DNA of 7,540 bases from an uncultured Lachnospiraceae bacterium. Lineage in GTDB: Bacteria; Bacillota; Clostridia; Lachnospirales; Lachnospiraceae. A program made the position numbers and the translations under genes. Shown piece after piece: positions 1 to 6,817 of the stretch (position 1 is its first letter; each line of letters starts with the position of its first letter). The notes beneath the pieces were generated by a model, which did not search any database, was not told the origin of the DNA, and saw nothing but the letters and a program-made list of their open reading frames with translations. Where the stretch lies: the NCBI GenBank assembly GCA_910585255.1, contig CAJUEI010000183.1:1-7540 (forward strand). The letters run 5' to 3'.

Positions 1-107
1 ATTGATTTTGTCTCTCCAATTTTTATATACAGAATAAAAACCACTCCTGCTATCAGCACTTTTCTTCCGTATTTTTTCCTCCTCTCTCTTTCTTTCCATT
101 TAAACAT
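1..107 (-). CDS. Start of a small membrane-anchored or exported protein, partial
   Basis: This reading frame of 35 codons runs off the left edge of the window. The protein begins MFKWKERERRKKYGRK, a strongly basic stretch, followed by a hydrophobic segment (about residues 17-29, VLIAGVVFILYIK) that fits a membrane anchor or an uncleaved signal sequence with the positive side inside. The ATG at 107-105 is preferred because an AAGAGGG ribosome binding site (coding strand, 120-114) lies 6 bases before it. An in-frame ATG at 113-111 sits directly against that site and is too close. It lies downstream of the hairpin at 192-236 and of a possible promoter at 175-183, so it probably starts a new transcript. 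I do not recognise the family, and the function cannot be judged from 35 residues. The frame, binding site and topology together make a real gene more likely than chance. Confidence 0.55.
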   Translation of the reverse strand, partial: MFKWKERERRKKYGRKVLIAGVVFILYIKIGETKS

Positions 108-113
108 AACCAT

Positions 114-120
114 CCCTCTT
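114..120 (-). promoter_or_regulatory. Ribosome binding site of the partial membrane-protein gene
   Basis: The coding strand reads AAGAGGG, a near match to the Shine-Dalgarno consensus, 6 bases before the ATG at 107. It decides between two in-frame ATG codons: the upstream one at 113 abuts the site and would be poorly placed. Confidence 0.5.
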
Positions 121-174
121 CTTTCGTATAAATAATAATCCCAAACACTTTTATTTTGAATAAAATTCTTCTCT

Positions 175-183
175 AGTATAACA
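175..183 (-). promoter_or_regulatory. Possible extended -10 promoter for the leftmost gene
   Basis: The coding strand reads TGTTATACT, which is TGn followed by TATACT (five of six to the TATAAT consensus). No good -35 hexamer is present at 16-18 bases upstream: that position falls in the T-run of the terminator hairpin. The site would start a leader of about 60 bases ahead of the ATG at 107. A second candidate closer to the gene (TTCAAA, 17-base spacer, TATTAT) exists within the leader, so the exact start is uncertain. Confidence 0.35.
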
Positions 184-191
184 CAAAGAAA

Positions 192-236
192 ATTCCCAAA
201 AAAGTGCTCTGACATACATTGCACTTTTTTGGGAAT
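192..236 (-). terminator. Long perfect hairpin behind the histidine kinase gene
   Basis: The arms 192-207 and 221-236 are perfectly complementary over 16 base pairs with a 13-base loop. The stem holds an A6/T6 block flanked by CCC/GGG and GTGC/GCAC. On the minus strand it starts 55 bases past the kinase stop codon and is followed by TTTCTTTGTG, a fairly U-rich tail, so a Rho-independent terminator is the natural reading. The symmetry and internal A/T runs would let it act in both directions. A small inverted-repeat element is a less likely alternative. Confidence 0.7.
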
Positions 237-270
237 ATTTTGTAGTTAAAGGAAATTTGGAATTTATTCC

Positions 271-289
271 GCTACTTTCTCATAATCCT
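271..289 (-). repeat. Copy A of a short motif found behind two stop codons
   Basis: On the minus strand this is AGGATTATGAGAAAGTAGC, beginning 2 bases after the kinase stop codon. It matches 2587-2604 behind the GH42 stop codon at all but two of 18 aligned positions. In both copies a short inverted repeat follows: here GGAAT-aa-ATTCC. Two copies alone cannot prove a repeat family, but the matching position relative to a stop codon argues against pure chance. Confidence 0.4.
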
Positions 290-291
290 AT

Positions 292-1590
292 CTATTTTAA
301 AACAGGTAATAAAATTCTTGCTGTAAATTTCCCCTGATTCACTTGAAAATCTACATCTCCTTTATATTTTTCCACACTACGCACCACACTAATAATGCCA
401 ATTCCCCGCCCATTTTTTCGAACAGGAAGTCCCTTCTCAAATACAACTTGATTCAAGCAGGTATTCTCTACCTGAATCACCAACTTTCCGCCCTTTTGCT
501 GAATCCAAACCTCAATCTTTGACTGACTGTTCTTCGATTCCTCACATCCGCAGATAGCATTTTCCATAATATTTCCTAAAATTGTAATAAAATCCGTCTC
601 CCGAATCCCTATTTCTTTCTGTATCACTATCTGAAAAGCAACAGCAATTCCCTTCTGCTCCGCCTTTCGAATGTAGCTCCTCAAAATATGATCCACTACA
701 AGATTTTCACAAATCTTCACAGAACGATCCTCTATACACTCCTGTTTATACGTCTCCAAATAATCCAGCAGTGCGGCTGTCTCTCCTCTTCTGACATATT
801 CTGTAATCATCAAATTATGATGCCGCATATCATGCCGCAGACGATTCGCCTCCTCCACATGTTCCTGCATCCGTTCTAATTCTCTTTTTAGCATCTCATT
901 GCTGATTACCGTAAGCTCCATCTCCTGCCTGTATGCCATTTCCTTCTGCATCTGATACAGTGTATAAAGCATGACCATATGTGTCACCAACAGCAAAAGA
1001 CAAGTCCCCAGAAACATCCTCTGCTCTATAACCGTTCGAACAACAATATGAGTCGGACGTGTTGCATAAAACAAAAGCAAAACATTCCCCGCAACAGCAA
1101 TCATACAGATTCCCTTCCACTGAAATCTCAGCCCGTCCACAATCTTTCGAAAAGGCTTTCTCCCATACCGATAACTTAAAAAAACTCCCACTATCGTATA
1201 CCCAATCCGAATTCCTATATCCACCCACGGATTCCCGTCAAAAAAACGAATTGAAATCCAAATCCCAGTGTAAAGCAAAAACAGCAAAATAAACATCTGC
1301 AGCGTCAGCTTATATAAAGACTGAAGAAACCTATCCTGACTCATAAAAGAAAAAAATACTGCCGACTGCAAAAAAAGCACCATCGTACAAAACTTCAAAT
1401 AACTATTCGGCTCCCAAACTACCCATATCGTCCCAATTCCTGTCATTGCAAAAATAAAACCAGCATAACAAAAAATCGTCTTCTTCCATGAAAACTTAGG
1501 CTTATCCAAAGTTAAAAACAGCACACTATAAGCCATCACTTCTATTCCATTACGAAGTACGGATAAAAACGGTGTGATTCCCAGAATCAT
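292..1590 (-). CDS. Sensor histidine kinase, AgrC-like with GHKL ATPase domain
   Basis: The product is a 432-residue membrane sensor kinase that should autophosphorylate and pass phosphate to the LytTR regulator encoded just upstream. The N-terminal half is very hydrophobic, with about six or seven membrane segments (roughly residues 16-28, 38-60, 65-83, 93-115, 122-140, 158-176 and 191-212) and no large extracellular domain. A charged, probably coiled-coil linker (213-250) leads to the H-box LRHDMRHHN, with His253 the likely phosphoacceptor. The ATP-binding domain shows an N-box (GNIMENA, Asn340 and Asn344) and a glycine box (NGRGIGII, 393-400). This layout is that of the HPK10/AgrC group, whose known members sense peptides; the ligand here is unknown. 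The ATG at 1590 is chosen because GGGGGGGT lies 7 bases before it and can pair with the anti-Shine-Dalgarno sequence using one G-U pair. The gene overlaps the regulator gene by 41 bases, so translation is probably coupled. No peptide-signal gene is visible nearby. Confidence 0.92.
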   Translation of the reverse strand: MILGITPFLSVLRNGIEVMAYSVLFLTLDKPKFSWKKTIFCYAGFIFAMTGIGTIWVVWEPNSYLKFCTMVLFLQSAVFFSFMSQDRFLQSLYKLTLQMFILLFLLYTGIWISIRFFDGNPWVDIGIRIGYTIVGVFLSYRYGRKPFRKIVDGLRFQWKGICMIAVAGNVLLLFYATRPTHIVVRTVIEQRMFLGTCLLLLVTHMVMLYTLYQMQKEMAYRQEMELTVISNEMLKRELERMQEHVEEANRLRHDMRHHNLMITEYVRRGETAALLDYLETYKQECIEDRSVKICENLVVDHILRSYIRKAEQKGIAVAFQIVIQKEIGIRETDFITILGNIMENAICGCEESKNSQSKIEVWIQQKGGKLVIQVENTCLNQVVFEKGLPVRKNGRGIGIISVVRSVEKYKGDVDFQVNQGKFTARILLPVLK

Positions 1591-2323
1591 TTTGAATACC
1601 CCCCCGGCAGTAATACTGAAAATACTGTTCCTTTAACGGCTGATACGCACCTCTTGGCAAATGAAGCCTCTCTCCGCTATCCAACTGTATCTCCTGAGAA
1701 TTTAAACTTTCAATATGCTCTAAATTCACAATATAAGAAACACCGACCTTCACAAATTCCGTATAATCAGAAAGCATCTTATAGATTTCCGCCATAGTCA
1801 GCCGAAGCTGCGATCGTGTTCCATCTGTCAGATACAAATACTGATACTTTCTCTGTGCCTCACAATAGACAATCTCCTGCAATGCCACTCGGCAGATTCT
1901 TCCGTCAATTTTAAGCAGCAAATACTTTTTCCGCTCTCTTTCAATCTCACCCAAAAATTTATCCAATACCAAAAACAATTCCCTTTCCAAAACAGGTTTT
2001 ACCAAATATTGAACTGCATCCACACGAAAGGCCTCCAATGCATGCGTTACCGAAGCAGTCAAAAAAACAATTCTGCTGTCACTTCCCATATCCCGAAGCT
2101 CCTTTGCCGCCTCTGTTCCCAATTTTTTTGGCATATAGACATCTAAAAGCAATAAATCCGGCTTATATCCCTGTTTCCGAACTCTTTCCAACAGTTGTTC
2201 TGCACTTCCAAAACGAGAAATTTCCAGTTCATACTCTGTATCACTTTTCTGATAATTATGCAGCATCATTTCTGTCTTATCCAATTCTGTTATCTCATCA
2301 TCGCAGAGTGCTATCCGATACAT
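1550..2323 (-). CDS. LytTR-family response regulator transcription factor
   Basis: The product is a 257-residue DNA-binding response regulator, partner of the histidine kinase encoded immediately downstream. The receiver domain (about 1-125) has the acidic pair Asp8-Asp9, the phosphoacceptor Asp61 in LLLLDVYMP, Thr89 in FLTA and Lys109 in LVKP. A LytTR DNA-binding domain follows (about 135-238), with the segments YCEAQRKYQYLYL and FVKVGVSYIVNLEHIESL typical of the AgrA/ComE/LytR group, which bind short direct repeats in promoters. The start at 2323 is chosen because AAGGAG lies 7 bases before it and the receiver fold begins at once (MYRIALCDDE); an in-frame GTG at 2398 would add 25 basic residues not belonging to the fold. 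The last 15 residues (IQNDSGNHTVFIRTS) lie past a G7 run, do not look like LytTR sequence and are encoded inside the kinase gene in another frame. Whether the glycosidase operon upstream is a target is unknown. Confidence 0.93.
   Translation of the reverse strand: MYRIALCDDEITELDKTEMMLHNYQKSDTEYELEISRFGSAEQLLERVRKQGYKPDLLLLDVYMPKKLGTEAAKELRDMGSDSRIVFLTASVTHALEAFRVDAVQYLVKPVLERELFLVLDKFLGEIERERKKYLLLKIDGRICRVALQEIVYCEAQRKYQYLYLTDGTRSQLRLTMAEIYKMLSDYTEFVKVGVSYIVNLEHIESLNSQEIQLDSGERLHLPRGAYQPLKEQYFQYYCRGGIQNDSGNHTVFIRTS
1598..1605 (-). promoter_or_regulatory. G7 tract: kinase ribosome binding site and slippery run inside the regulator gene
   Basis: The coding strand reads GGGGGGGT. GGGGGT can pair with the 16S rRNA ACCUCC using one G-U pair, and it lies 7 bases before the kinase ATG, so it is the best available ribosome binding site. 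The same run encodes Arg240-Gly241-Gly242 of the response regulator. Homopolymeric G runs of this length are prone to slippage in replication, in transcription and in sequencing, and a change of one base here would alter the regulator C-terminus. Confidence 0.55.
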
Positions 2324-2330
2324 ACTCGTT

Positions 2331-2336
2331 CTCCTT
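2331..2336 (-). promoter_or_regulatory. Ribosome binding site of the response regulator
   Basis: The coding strand reads AAGGAG, 7 bases before the ATG at 2323. It settles the start in favour of the protein beginning MYRIALCDDE over a longer version from a GTG at 2398. Confidence 0.8.
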
Positions 2337-2353
2337 CTTCTTTTGATCTTCAC

Positions 2354-2375
2354 CAAACAAATCTTTCTTTGTTTG
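2354..2375 (-). repeat. Leader hairpin upstream of the response regulator
   Basis: The arms CAAACAAA (2354-2361) and TTTGTTTG (2368-2375) are perfectly complementary over 8 base pairs with a 6-base loop. They lie between the candidate promoter and the regulator ribosome binding site. The stem has only two G-C pairs and is not followed by a T-run, so it is not a convincing terminator. It could be an operator or an mRNA leader structure, or chance in AT-rich DNA. Confidence 0.3.
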
Positions 2376-2408
2376 TTCCCTCTTCTGCTCACAAACACTT
2401 CTTCATCT

Positions 2409-2436
2409 ATAATATATCATTTTCTAAAAAATGCAA
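2409..2436 (-). promoter_or_regulatory. Likely promoter of the two-component operon
   Basis: The coding strand has TTGCAT (2436-2431) as a partial -35, a 16-base spacer and TATTAT (2414-2409, five of six to consensus) as the -10. Transcription would begin near 2402 and give a leader of about 80 bases. An alternative -10, TATACT at 2483-2478, lies farther upstream but has only a poor -35. Confidence 0.4.
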
Positions 2437-2612
2437 CTATTTTTCATTCCCCGCAGCACTCTTCATTCATGGTGTTAGTATATAAATGTGGACAGGAAAA
2501 GTGAAACAACCTATACTATCCAGTGAAAAAACAAAGGAGACACTACTTCCCTGATAGGGTCAAATCGGATATTCGCAATCCGCTTCGCTACTTGCTCATA
2601 ACCTGTTATATA
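2437..2612. other. Spacer behind the glycosidase operon
   Basis: No credible coding sequence is visible here. On the minus strand, after the GH42 stop codon, there is a TTATGAG...GTAGCG motif shared with the end of the kinase gene. It is followed by an inverted repeat CGGAT-7-ATCCG (2566-2582), a small CCCTATCAGGG hairpin (2549-2559) and a T-rich run TTTGTTTTTT (2535-2526). Together these might end the glycosidase transcript, but each stem is only 4-5 base pairs, so termination here is not firmly supported. Confidence 0.4.
2587..2604 (-). repeat. Copy B of the short motif found behind two stop codons
   Basis: On the minus strand this is AGGTTATGAGCAAGTAGC, beginning 8 bases after the GH42 stop codon. 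It matches copy A (271-289) at 16 of 18 aligned positions. A CGGAT/ATCCG inverted repeat (2566-2582) follows, echoing the GGAAT/ATTCC repeat behind copy A. Confidence 0.4.
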
Positions 2613-4646
2613 TTATTTTCTTTCTTGTTTTAACAGCACATATACCCCTCTTCCCCCTATTTCTATAGAATTTCCTGTCTGATACTCCTTGCCATCCAGC
2701 AAATCTCTATAGTCATCATTTAAAGTGATCCGTTCGCTTTCTTTATTATAATTCAGCAAAAAGAGAACTTCTCTGCCATCTGTTACCCGAATTGCTGCTT
2801 CCACGCCTTTTGATGTAACCATTATTTCTGTAATCTTCGCTTCTGTAAAAATATCCTCCATAAATTTATAATAAAATTCGCTGTTTGAGCGTGTCCCTAC
2901 ATAGTATGCACATCCCCGTCCTAACCTATTTTTTGTAATGACCGGCATCCCCTGATAAAAATCCTTTTCATAAGCACTTAATACTTCCGCACCTTCTGGA
3001 TGCATTAGATCACAAAGAAGCCCCGCAGGATACCGATTTCCTTTATAAACAAAACTATTTTCTTCTCCTTCAGAAAGAGCATCATTTTCTTCTACCCAAA
3101 TTCCAAGGATATCTCTTAGCTTACCAGGATAACCTCCCTGAATAACCAGATCATGCTCATCTACAATTCCACTGAAATAGGTTGTAACAAATATGCCTCC
3201 ATCTTTCACAAATTTTCGGATTCTCTTATCAACCCCTGGCTTCGTCATATAAAGCAACGGTGCAATGATGACCTTGTAAAAATCAAATTCATCTTCCGTG
3301 CCTATGATATCAACAGGGACATTGAATTCATATGCTGCCGTATAATAATCCCTAACCGCATCCAGATATTTCATGCGGATACTCGGTCCAGCTGAATATT
3401 CTAATGCCCACCAGTTATCCCAGTCAAAAAGTATAGCCATCTCTGCCGGTGTACGCCCCTCCAGAAACACATCGCCCAACTGCTCTAACTCCCTGCCGAG
3501 TTGTTCCACCTCTCGGAACACTCTTGTGTCATCCCTGCCTGCGTGATCGATAACAGCCCCATGGAATTTCTCACATGCTCCAATGGACCTGCGTATCTGG
3601 AAAAATTGGATTGCATCCGCACCATGTGCCGCCGCCTGATAGCTGAAAAGCCGCATATCGCCAGGTCGTTTCAGTCGGTTATACGACTGCCAGTTGGTTA
3701 CGCTGGGTGTCTGCTCCATAAGTACAAAAGATTCCTGCTTTTTTATTCCCCGCATCAGATCGTGCTGTAACGCTGTCTCTGCAGGGGTATCACCCGGTTC
3801 TGGATAGCTGTCCCATGAGATAAAGTCCATATCCTCTGCCCACTTCTGATAATCCAAAGGTTTGTAAAATCCCATAAGATTTGTTGTAACCGGGATATCC
3901 GGCATTTCCTTTTTTATTTCCTGATACTCCAAACGGAAACACTCCAATATACTTTCAGACATAAACCTCCGGTACTCCAGTGAGATCCCCTGAAACATGG
4001 TCCTGTCCTCACCATCGACCAGAAAGTGCTCGCTCTGAAGGTTCGGCAGCACCACTTCATCCCAGTCATAAAATGTATGTCCCCAAAATGTCGTATAAAA
4101 GACCCGGTTCATTTCTTCCACTGTTCCAAACCTTCGCTTCAGCCACTTTCGAAAAGCCTGTTCACAATTCTCGCAATAACACTCTCCGCCTAATTCATTT
4201 GACACATGCCATGCCACAATATTTTCATAATCCTTATATCTTTTTGCAAGCTTTCCCGCTAACTTTGCTGCATACTTTCGATATGTCGGACTATTGGGAC
4301 AGGAATTATGGCGGCCTCCAAATTTTCTCTTTATACCGTTTATGTCTGTACGCAGAATATCAGGATGTCTTTTCGCCATCCATGCCGGATGTGCACCTGT
4401 CGAAGTCGCCATACATACCTTTAATCCACTTTTTCTTACAAAATCCATAATTTTATCTAATTTTTCAAAACAGTAACTGTCTTCTGAAGGCTGTAATGCC
4501 GCCCAGCTAAATGTGTTAAGAGTTACAAGATTGATATGTGCCTTTTTCATAAATCGTATATCTTCCTCCCACACTTCCTGCGGCCATTGTTCTGGGTTAT
4601 AATCACCTCCATAAAAAATCCTGTCTATATTTTTTCCATAAGCCAT
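2613..4646 (-). CDS. GH42 beta-galactosidase
   Basis: The product is a 677-residue GH42 enzyme that removes terminal beta-linked galactose from oligosaccharides with retention of configuration. The N-terminal TIM barrel begins at once (FYGGDYNPEQWP, residues 11-22, a hallmark of the family). The acid/base is Glu151 in WHVSNELG and the nucleophile is Glu311 in FVLMEQTP. Cys116, Cys156, Cys158 and Cys161 (CPNSP and CYCENC) match the zinc-binding cysteines known in several GH42 enzymes. A Rossmann-like trimerisation domain (about 400-605) and a small C-terminal beta domain complete the usual length. There is no signal peptide, so it should be cytoplasmic. The ATG at 4646 has AAGGAG 6 bases upstream and lies 24 bases past the GH3 stop codon, so the two are surely co-transcribed. 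Next to alpha-xylosidase and beta-glucosidase genes, a likely substrate is the galactose on xyloglucan side chains. GH42 enzymes also act on galactan or human milk glycans, so this is inferred. Confidence 0.95.
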   Translation of the reverse strand: MAYGKNIDRIFYGGDYNPEQWPQEVWEEDIRFMKKAHINLVTLNTFSWAALQPSEDSYCFEKLDKIMDFVRKSGLKVCMATSTGAHPAWMAKRHPDILRTDINGIKRKFGGRHNSCPNSPTYRKYAAKLAGKLAKRYKDYENIVAWHVSNELGGECYCENCEQAFRKWLKRRFGTVEEMNRVFYTTFWGHTFYDWDEVVLPNLQSEHFLVDGEDRTMFQGISLEYRRFMSESILECFRLEYQEIKKEMPDIPVTTNLMGFYKPLDYQKWAEDMDFISWDSYPEPGDTPAETALQHDLMRGIKKQESFVLMEQTPSVTNWQSYNRLKRPGDMRLFSYQAAAHGADAIQFFQIRRSIGACEKFHGAVIDHAGRDDTRVFREVEQLGRELEQLGDVFLEGRTPAEMAILFDWDNWWALEYSAGPSIRMKYLDAVRDYYTAAYEFNVPVDIIGTEDEFDFYKVIIAPLLYMTKPGVDKRIRKFVKDGGIFVTTYFSGIVDEHDLVIQGGYPGKLRDILGIWVEENDALSEGEENSFVYKGNRYPAGLLCDLMHPEGAEVLSAYEKDFYQGMPVITKNRLGRGCAYYVGTRSNSEFYYKFMEDIFTEAKITEIMVTSKGVEAAIRVTDGREVLFLLNYNKESERITLNDDYRDLLDGKEYQTGNSIEIGGRGVYVLLKQERK

Positions 4647-4652
4647 ATGTTT

Positions 4653-4658
4653 CTCCTT
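4653..4658 (-). promoter_or_regulatory. Ribosome binding site of the GH42 gene
   Basis: The coding strand reads AAGGAG, 6 bases before the ATG at 4646, inside the 24-base gap after the GH3 stop codon. Confidence 0.8.
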
Positions 4659-4670
4659 CCGTTTCTGATT

Positions 4671-6776
4671 CTACGGTTCCCCTTTCTTTTCTGCACACAT
4701 TTTTAATTCGTTCAGAGAGCTTCCTGCCCAGACGTCCATATTTTCAGAATAGCCCTCTATCTCAATTCGAAGCTTCTTTTTCTCGCCAGACTTTAAAAAG
4801 ACTTTCTCAAATCCTTTTAACTGCCGTACCGGCAGATCTACTGTACGTTCCTTTGGACCCAGATAGATCTGAATGGTCTCTTTTCCATCCATCTTTCCGG
4901 TATTGGCAATCTGACACTCCACATATGCCTTTCCGTTCTCTTTTATCAGTTCTGCCGACTCATACACAAAAGAAGTATAGGACAATCCATGACCAAAACA
5001 GAATTCCGGTTCCACATGATATGCCTCCAAATAACGGTATCCTACAAAAACCCCTTCCGCATAATCTGCTGTCTCTTTTTCCCCGAAATTCCCCCATGCA
5101 TGTGCAGAACAATCCATATGGGTCTTGTAAAAGCTTTCTGGAAGCTTCCCTGATGGATTCGTTCTGCCAAATAACACCTCCGCAAGTGCTCTTCCGCCCT
5201 CCATCCCTGCATACCAGCTCCAGATCACGCTGTTCGCACGGTCAATCCATCTTCCCATTTCCACTGGACTTCCTCCAACCATCACAATGACTGTATCGGG
5301 ATTTGCCTCAAGCAGCTCTTCAATCAACAGATCCTGTTCATAGGGGAGCTTCATATCTGCACGGTCATTCCCTTCACAGTCCTGTTCATGATTTAAACCT
5401 CCGATAAAAATCACCTGATCGAATTCTCTCGCTTTCATCACCGCTTCTTCCCGAAGCAGCCTCCGATACCGTGTAAGTGCTTCATCCGCCCGATTTACAC
5501 TCTCCATTTCTCCCCCTCCATTTTCAAGACTGTCTGCCTGCCAGTTTTTATCCTTATTTTCCTCCTTTAGGTCCTGACAATATCCTTTTACATATGTCAC
5601 CTTTGTATTTCCGCCAAGCAGCATCTTTATCCCCATCAGCGGAGTGATCTCATATAAGGCTTTTATCTCGGCACTCCCGCCGCCCAGGGCATGCATAAGA
5701 TCTGCATTTTCACCGATAACAAGAAGCTCCTTTGTCTTCTCCGGCGAAAGTGGCAGCTTTTCCTTAGAATTTTTCAGAAGCACCACGGATTCCCGTGCCA
5801 CATCAAGGGCAGCCTGCCGGTGCTCCGGCGTATTGTATGTTCCGCTCTTTCTCTCTCCATCCAGCATATGGAGCCGTTTCATCAGCACCAGAATATCGAT
5901 CACCTTCTCATCGATCACTTTCTCAGAGATTTCTCCTTTTTCTATCCTTTTTTTCAAAGGCTCTGCCATATAATACTCGTCAAAATTGTCCGTCACTGAC
6001 ATCTCAATATCAAGCCCAGAATTCACTGCTGCTTCCGTATCGTGGACGCCGCCCCAGTCTGAAATCACAACTCCTTCATACCCCCACTCTTTTCTAAGTA
6101 TCTGGTTCAGCAGAAACTCACTCTGACAGCAATGTTCTCCATATATCTTGTTGTATGCCCCCATAACTGTATAGGCGTTCCCTTTCTGAACCGCATCATA
6201 AAATGCAGGAAGATAAATTTCCCGAAGAGCCTTTTCATCAATCTTAACATCCACCCACAGCCTCTGCGTCTCCTGGTTATTAGCAGCAAAATGTTTTACA
6301 CATGCTGCCACATCCCAATTCTGGACTCCTATAATATAGGGAACCGCCATCTCCTTCGTCAGAAACGGGTCCTCACTAAAATACTCAAAATTACGCCCAC
6401 ACAAAGGGCTCCTCTTAATATTCACCCCTGGACCTAAAATCACATCCTTGCCCCGGCCTCTGGCTTCCGCACCTAATACCTCTCCGGTAAGCCTTGCAAG
6501 CTTCCGGTTCCATGTAGCTGCAAGGGCACTGTTACAGGGCAGGTACGTCACATAATCATCATGGTTCCCTACACTCTTCCAGTTTGCAGGCTCAAACTCC
6601 TGCCGAACCCCCATAGGTCCGTCCGACATGGTAAGTGCCGGAATTCCAAGCCGCTCTACAGGAGCGGTGCGGAATAATTCCGCACCATGTATCATACCAA
6701 TCTTTTCATCAAGCGTCATTCGATGCATAAGCTCTTTTGCTTCTTTTCTTAATTCAAAATTATTTTTATTTAGCAT
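4671..6776 (-). CDS. GH3 beta-glucosidase-type glycosidase
   Basis: The product is a 701-residue GH3 enzyme, most likely releasing glucose from the non-reducing end of beta-gluco-oligosaccharides. The N-terminal barrel contains LTMSDGPMGVR (48-58), the substrate-binding Lys161-His162 in VKHFAANNQE and the nucleophile Asp240 in VVISDWGG. The second alpha/beta domain begins near 325 (ARESVVLLKN) and holds the probable acid/base Glu468 in CEGNDR. A C-terminal fibronectin-III-like domain follows FGHGLSYTSF (about 594-603). No PA14 insert is present, only a charged linker at about 400-450. There is no signal peptide, so it should be cytoplasmic. The start at 6776 (MLNKNNFELR) is chosen because AGGAG lies 7 bases before it; a GTG at 6809 would add 11 residues that read through this ribosome binding site. 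It sits 41 bases past the GH31 gene and 24 before GH42. Specificity for glucose over xylose or galactose is inferred from context. Confidence 0.95.
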   Translation of the reverse strand: MLNKNNFELRKEAKELMHRMTLDEKIGMIHGAELFRTAPVERLGIPALTMSDGPMGVRQEFEPANWKSVGNHDDYVTYLPCNSALAATWNRKLARLTGEVLGAEARGRGKDVILGPGVNIKRSPLCGRNFEYFSEDPFLTKEMAVPYIIGVQNWDVAACVKHFAANNQETQRLWVDVKIDEKALREIYLPAFYDAVQKGNAYTVMGAYNKIYGEHCCQSEFLLNQILRKEWGYEGVVISDWGGVHDTEAAVNSGLDIEMSVTDNFDEYYMAEPLKKRIEKGEISEKVIDEKVIDILVLMKRLHMLDGERKSGTYNTPEHRQAALDVARESVVLLKNSKEKLPLSPEKTKELLVIGENADLMHALGGGSAEIKALYEITPLMGIKMLLGGNTKVTYVKGYCQDLKEENKDKNWQADSLENGGGEMESVNRADEALTRYRRLLREEAVMKAREFDQVIFIGGLNHEQDCEGNDRADMKLPYEQDLLIEELLEANPDTVIVMVGGSPVEMGRWIDRANSVIWSWYAGMEGGRALAEVLFGRTNPSGKLPESFYKTHMDCSAHAWGNFGEKETADYAEGVFVGYRYLEAYHVEPEFCFGHGLSYTSFVYESAELIKENGKAYVECQIANTGKMDGKETIQIYLGPKERTVDLPVRQLKGFEKVFLKSGEKKKLRIEIEGYSENMDVWAGSSLNELKMCAEKKGEP

Positions 6777-6783
6777 AACGATA

Positions 6784-6788
6784 CTCCT
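6784..6788 (-). promoter_or_regulatory. Ribosome binding site of the GH3 gene
   Basis: The coding strand reads AGGAG, 7 bases before the ATG at 6776. Its position shows that the GH3 protein starts at MLNKNN and not at the in-frame GTG at 6809. Confidence 0.8.
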
Positions 6789-6817
6789 AATATATCTATC
6801 TCTAATCACCTTTTATC

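Noticed and set aside
2324..2398. A 25-residue basic N-terminal extension of the response regulator from a GTG
   Set aside because: The receiver domain normally starts at MYRIALCDDE, and AAGGAG sits 7 bases before that ATG.
2437..2470. A tiny minus-strand frame MNEECCGE as a possible signal peptide gene
   Set aside because: It is only 8 codons with no ribosome binding site and no AgrD-like features.
2437..2612. LytTR binding direct repeats upstream of the regulator
   Set aside because: I saw no pair of repeats with the spacing and core expected for AgrA/ComE-type sites.
3980..4450. A 156-residue plus-strand reading frame, and other plus-strand frames
   Set aside because: They lie inside well-supported minus-strand genes, have no family motifs or ribosome binding sites, and look like shadows.
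6777..6809. An 11-residue N-terminal extension of the GH3 enzyme from a GTG
   Set aside because: It would translate through the AGGAG site that serves the ATG at 6776 and has no good binding site of its own.
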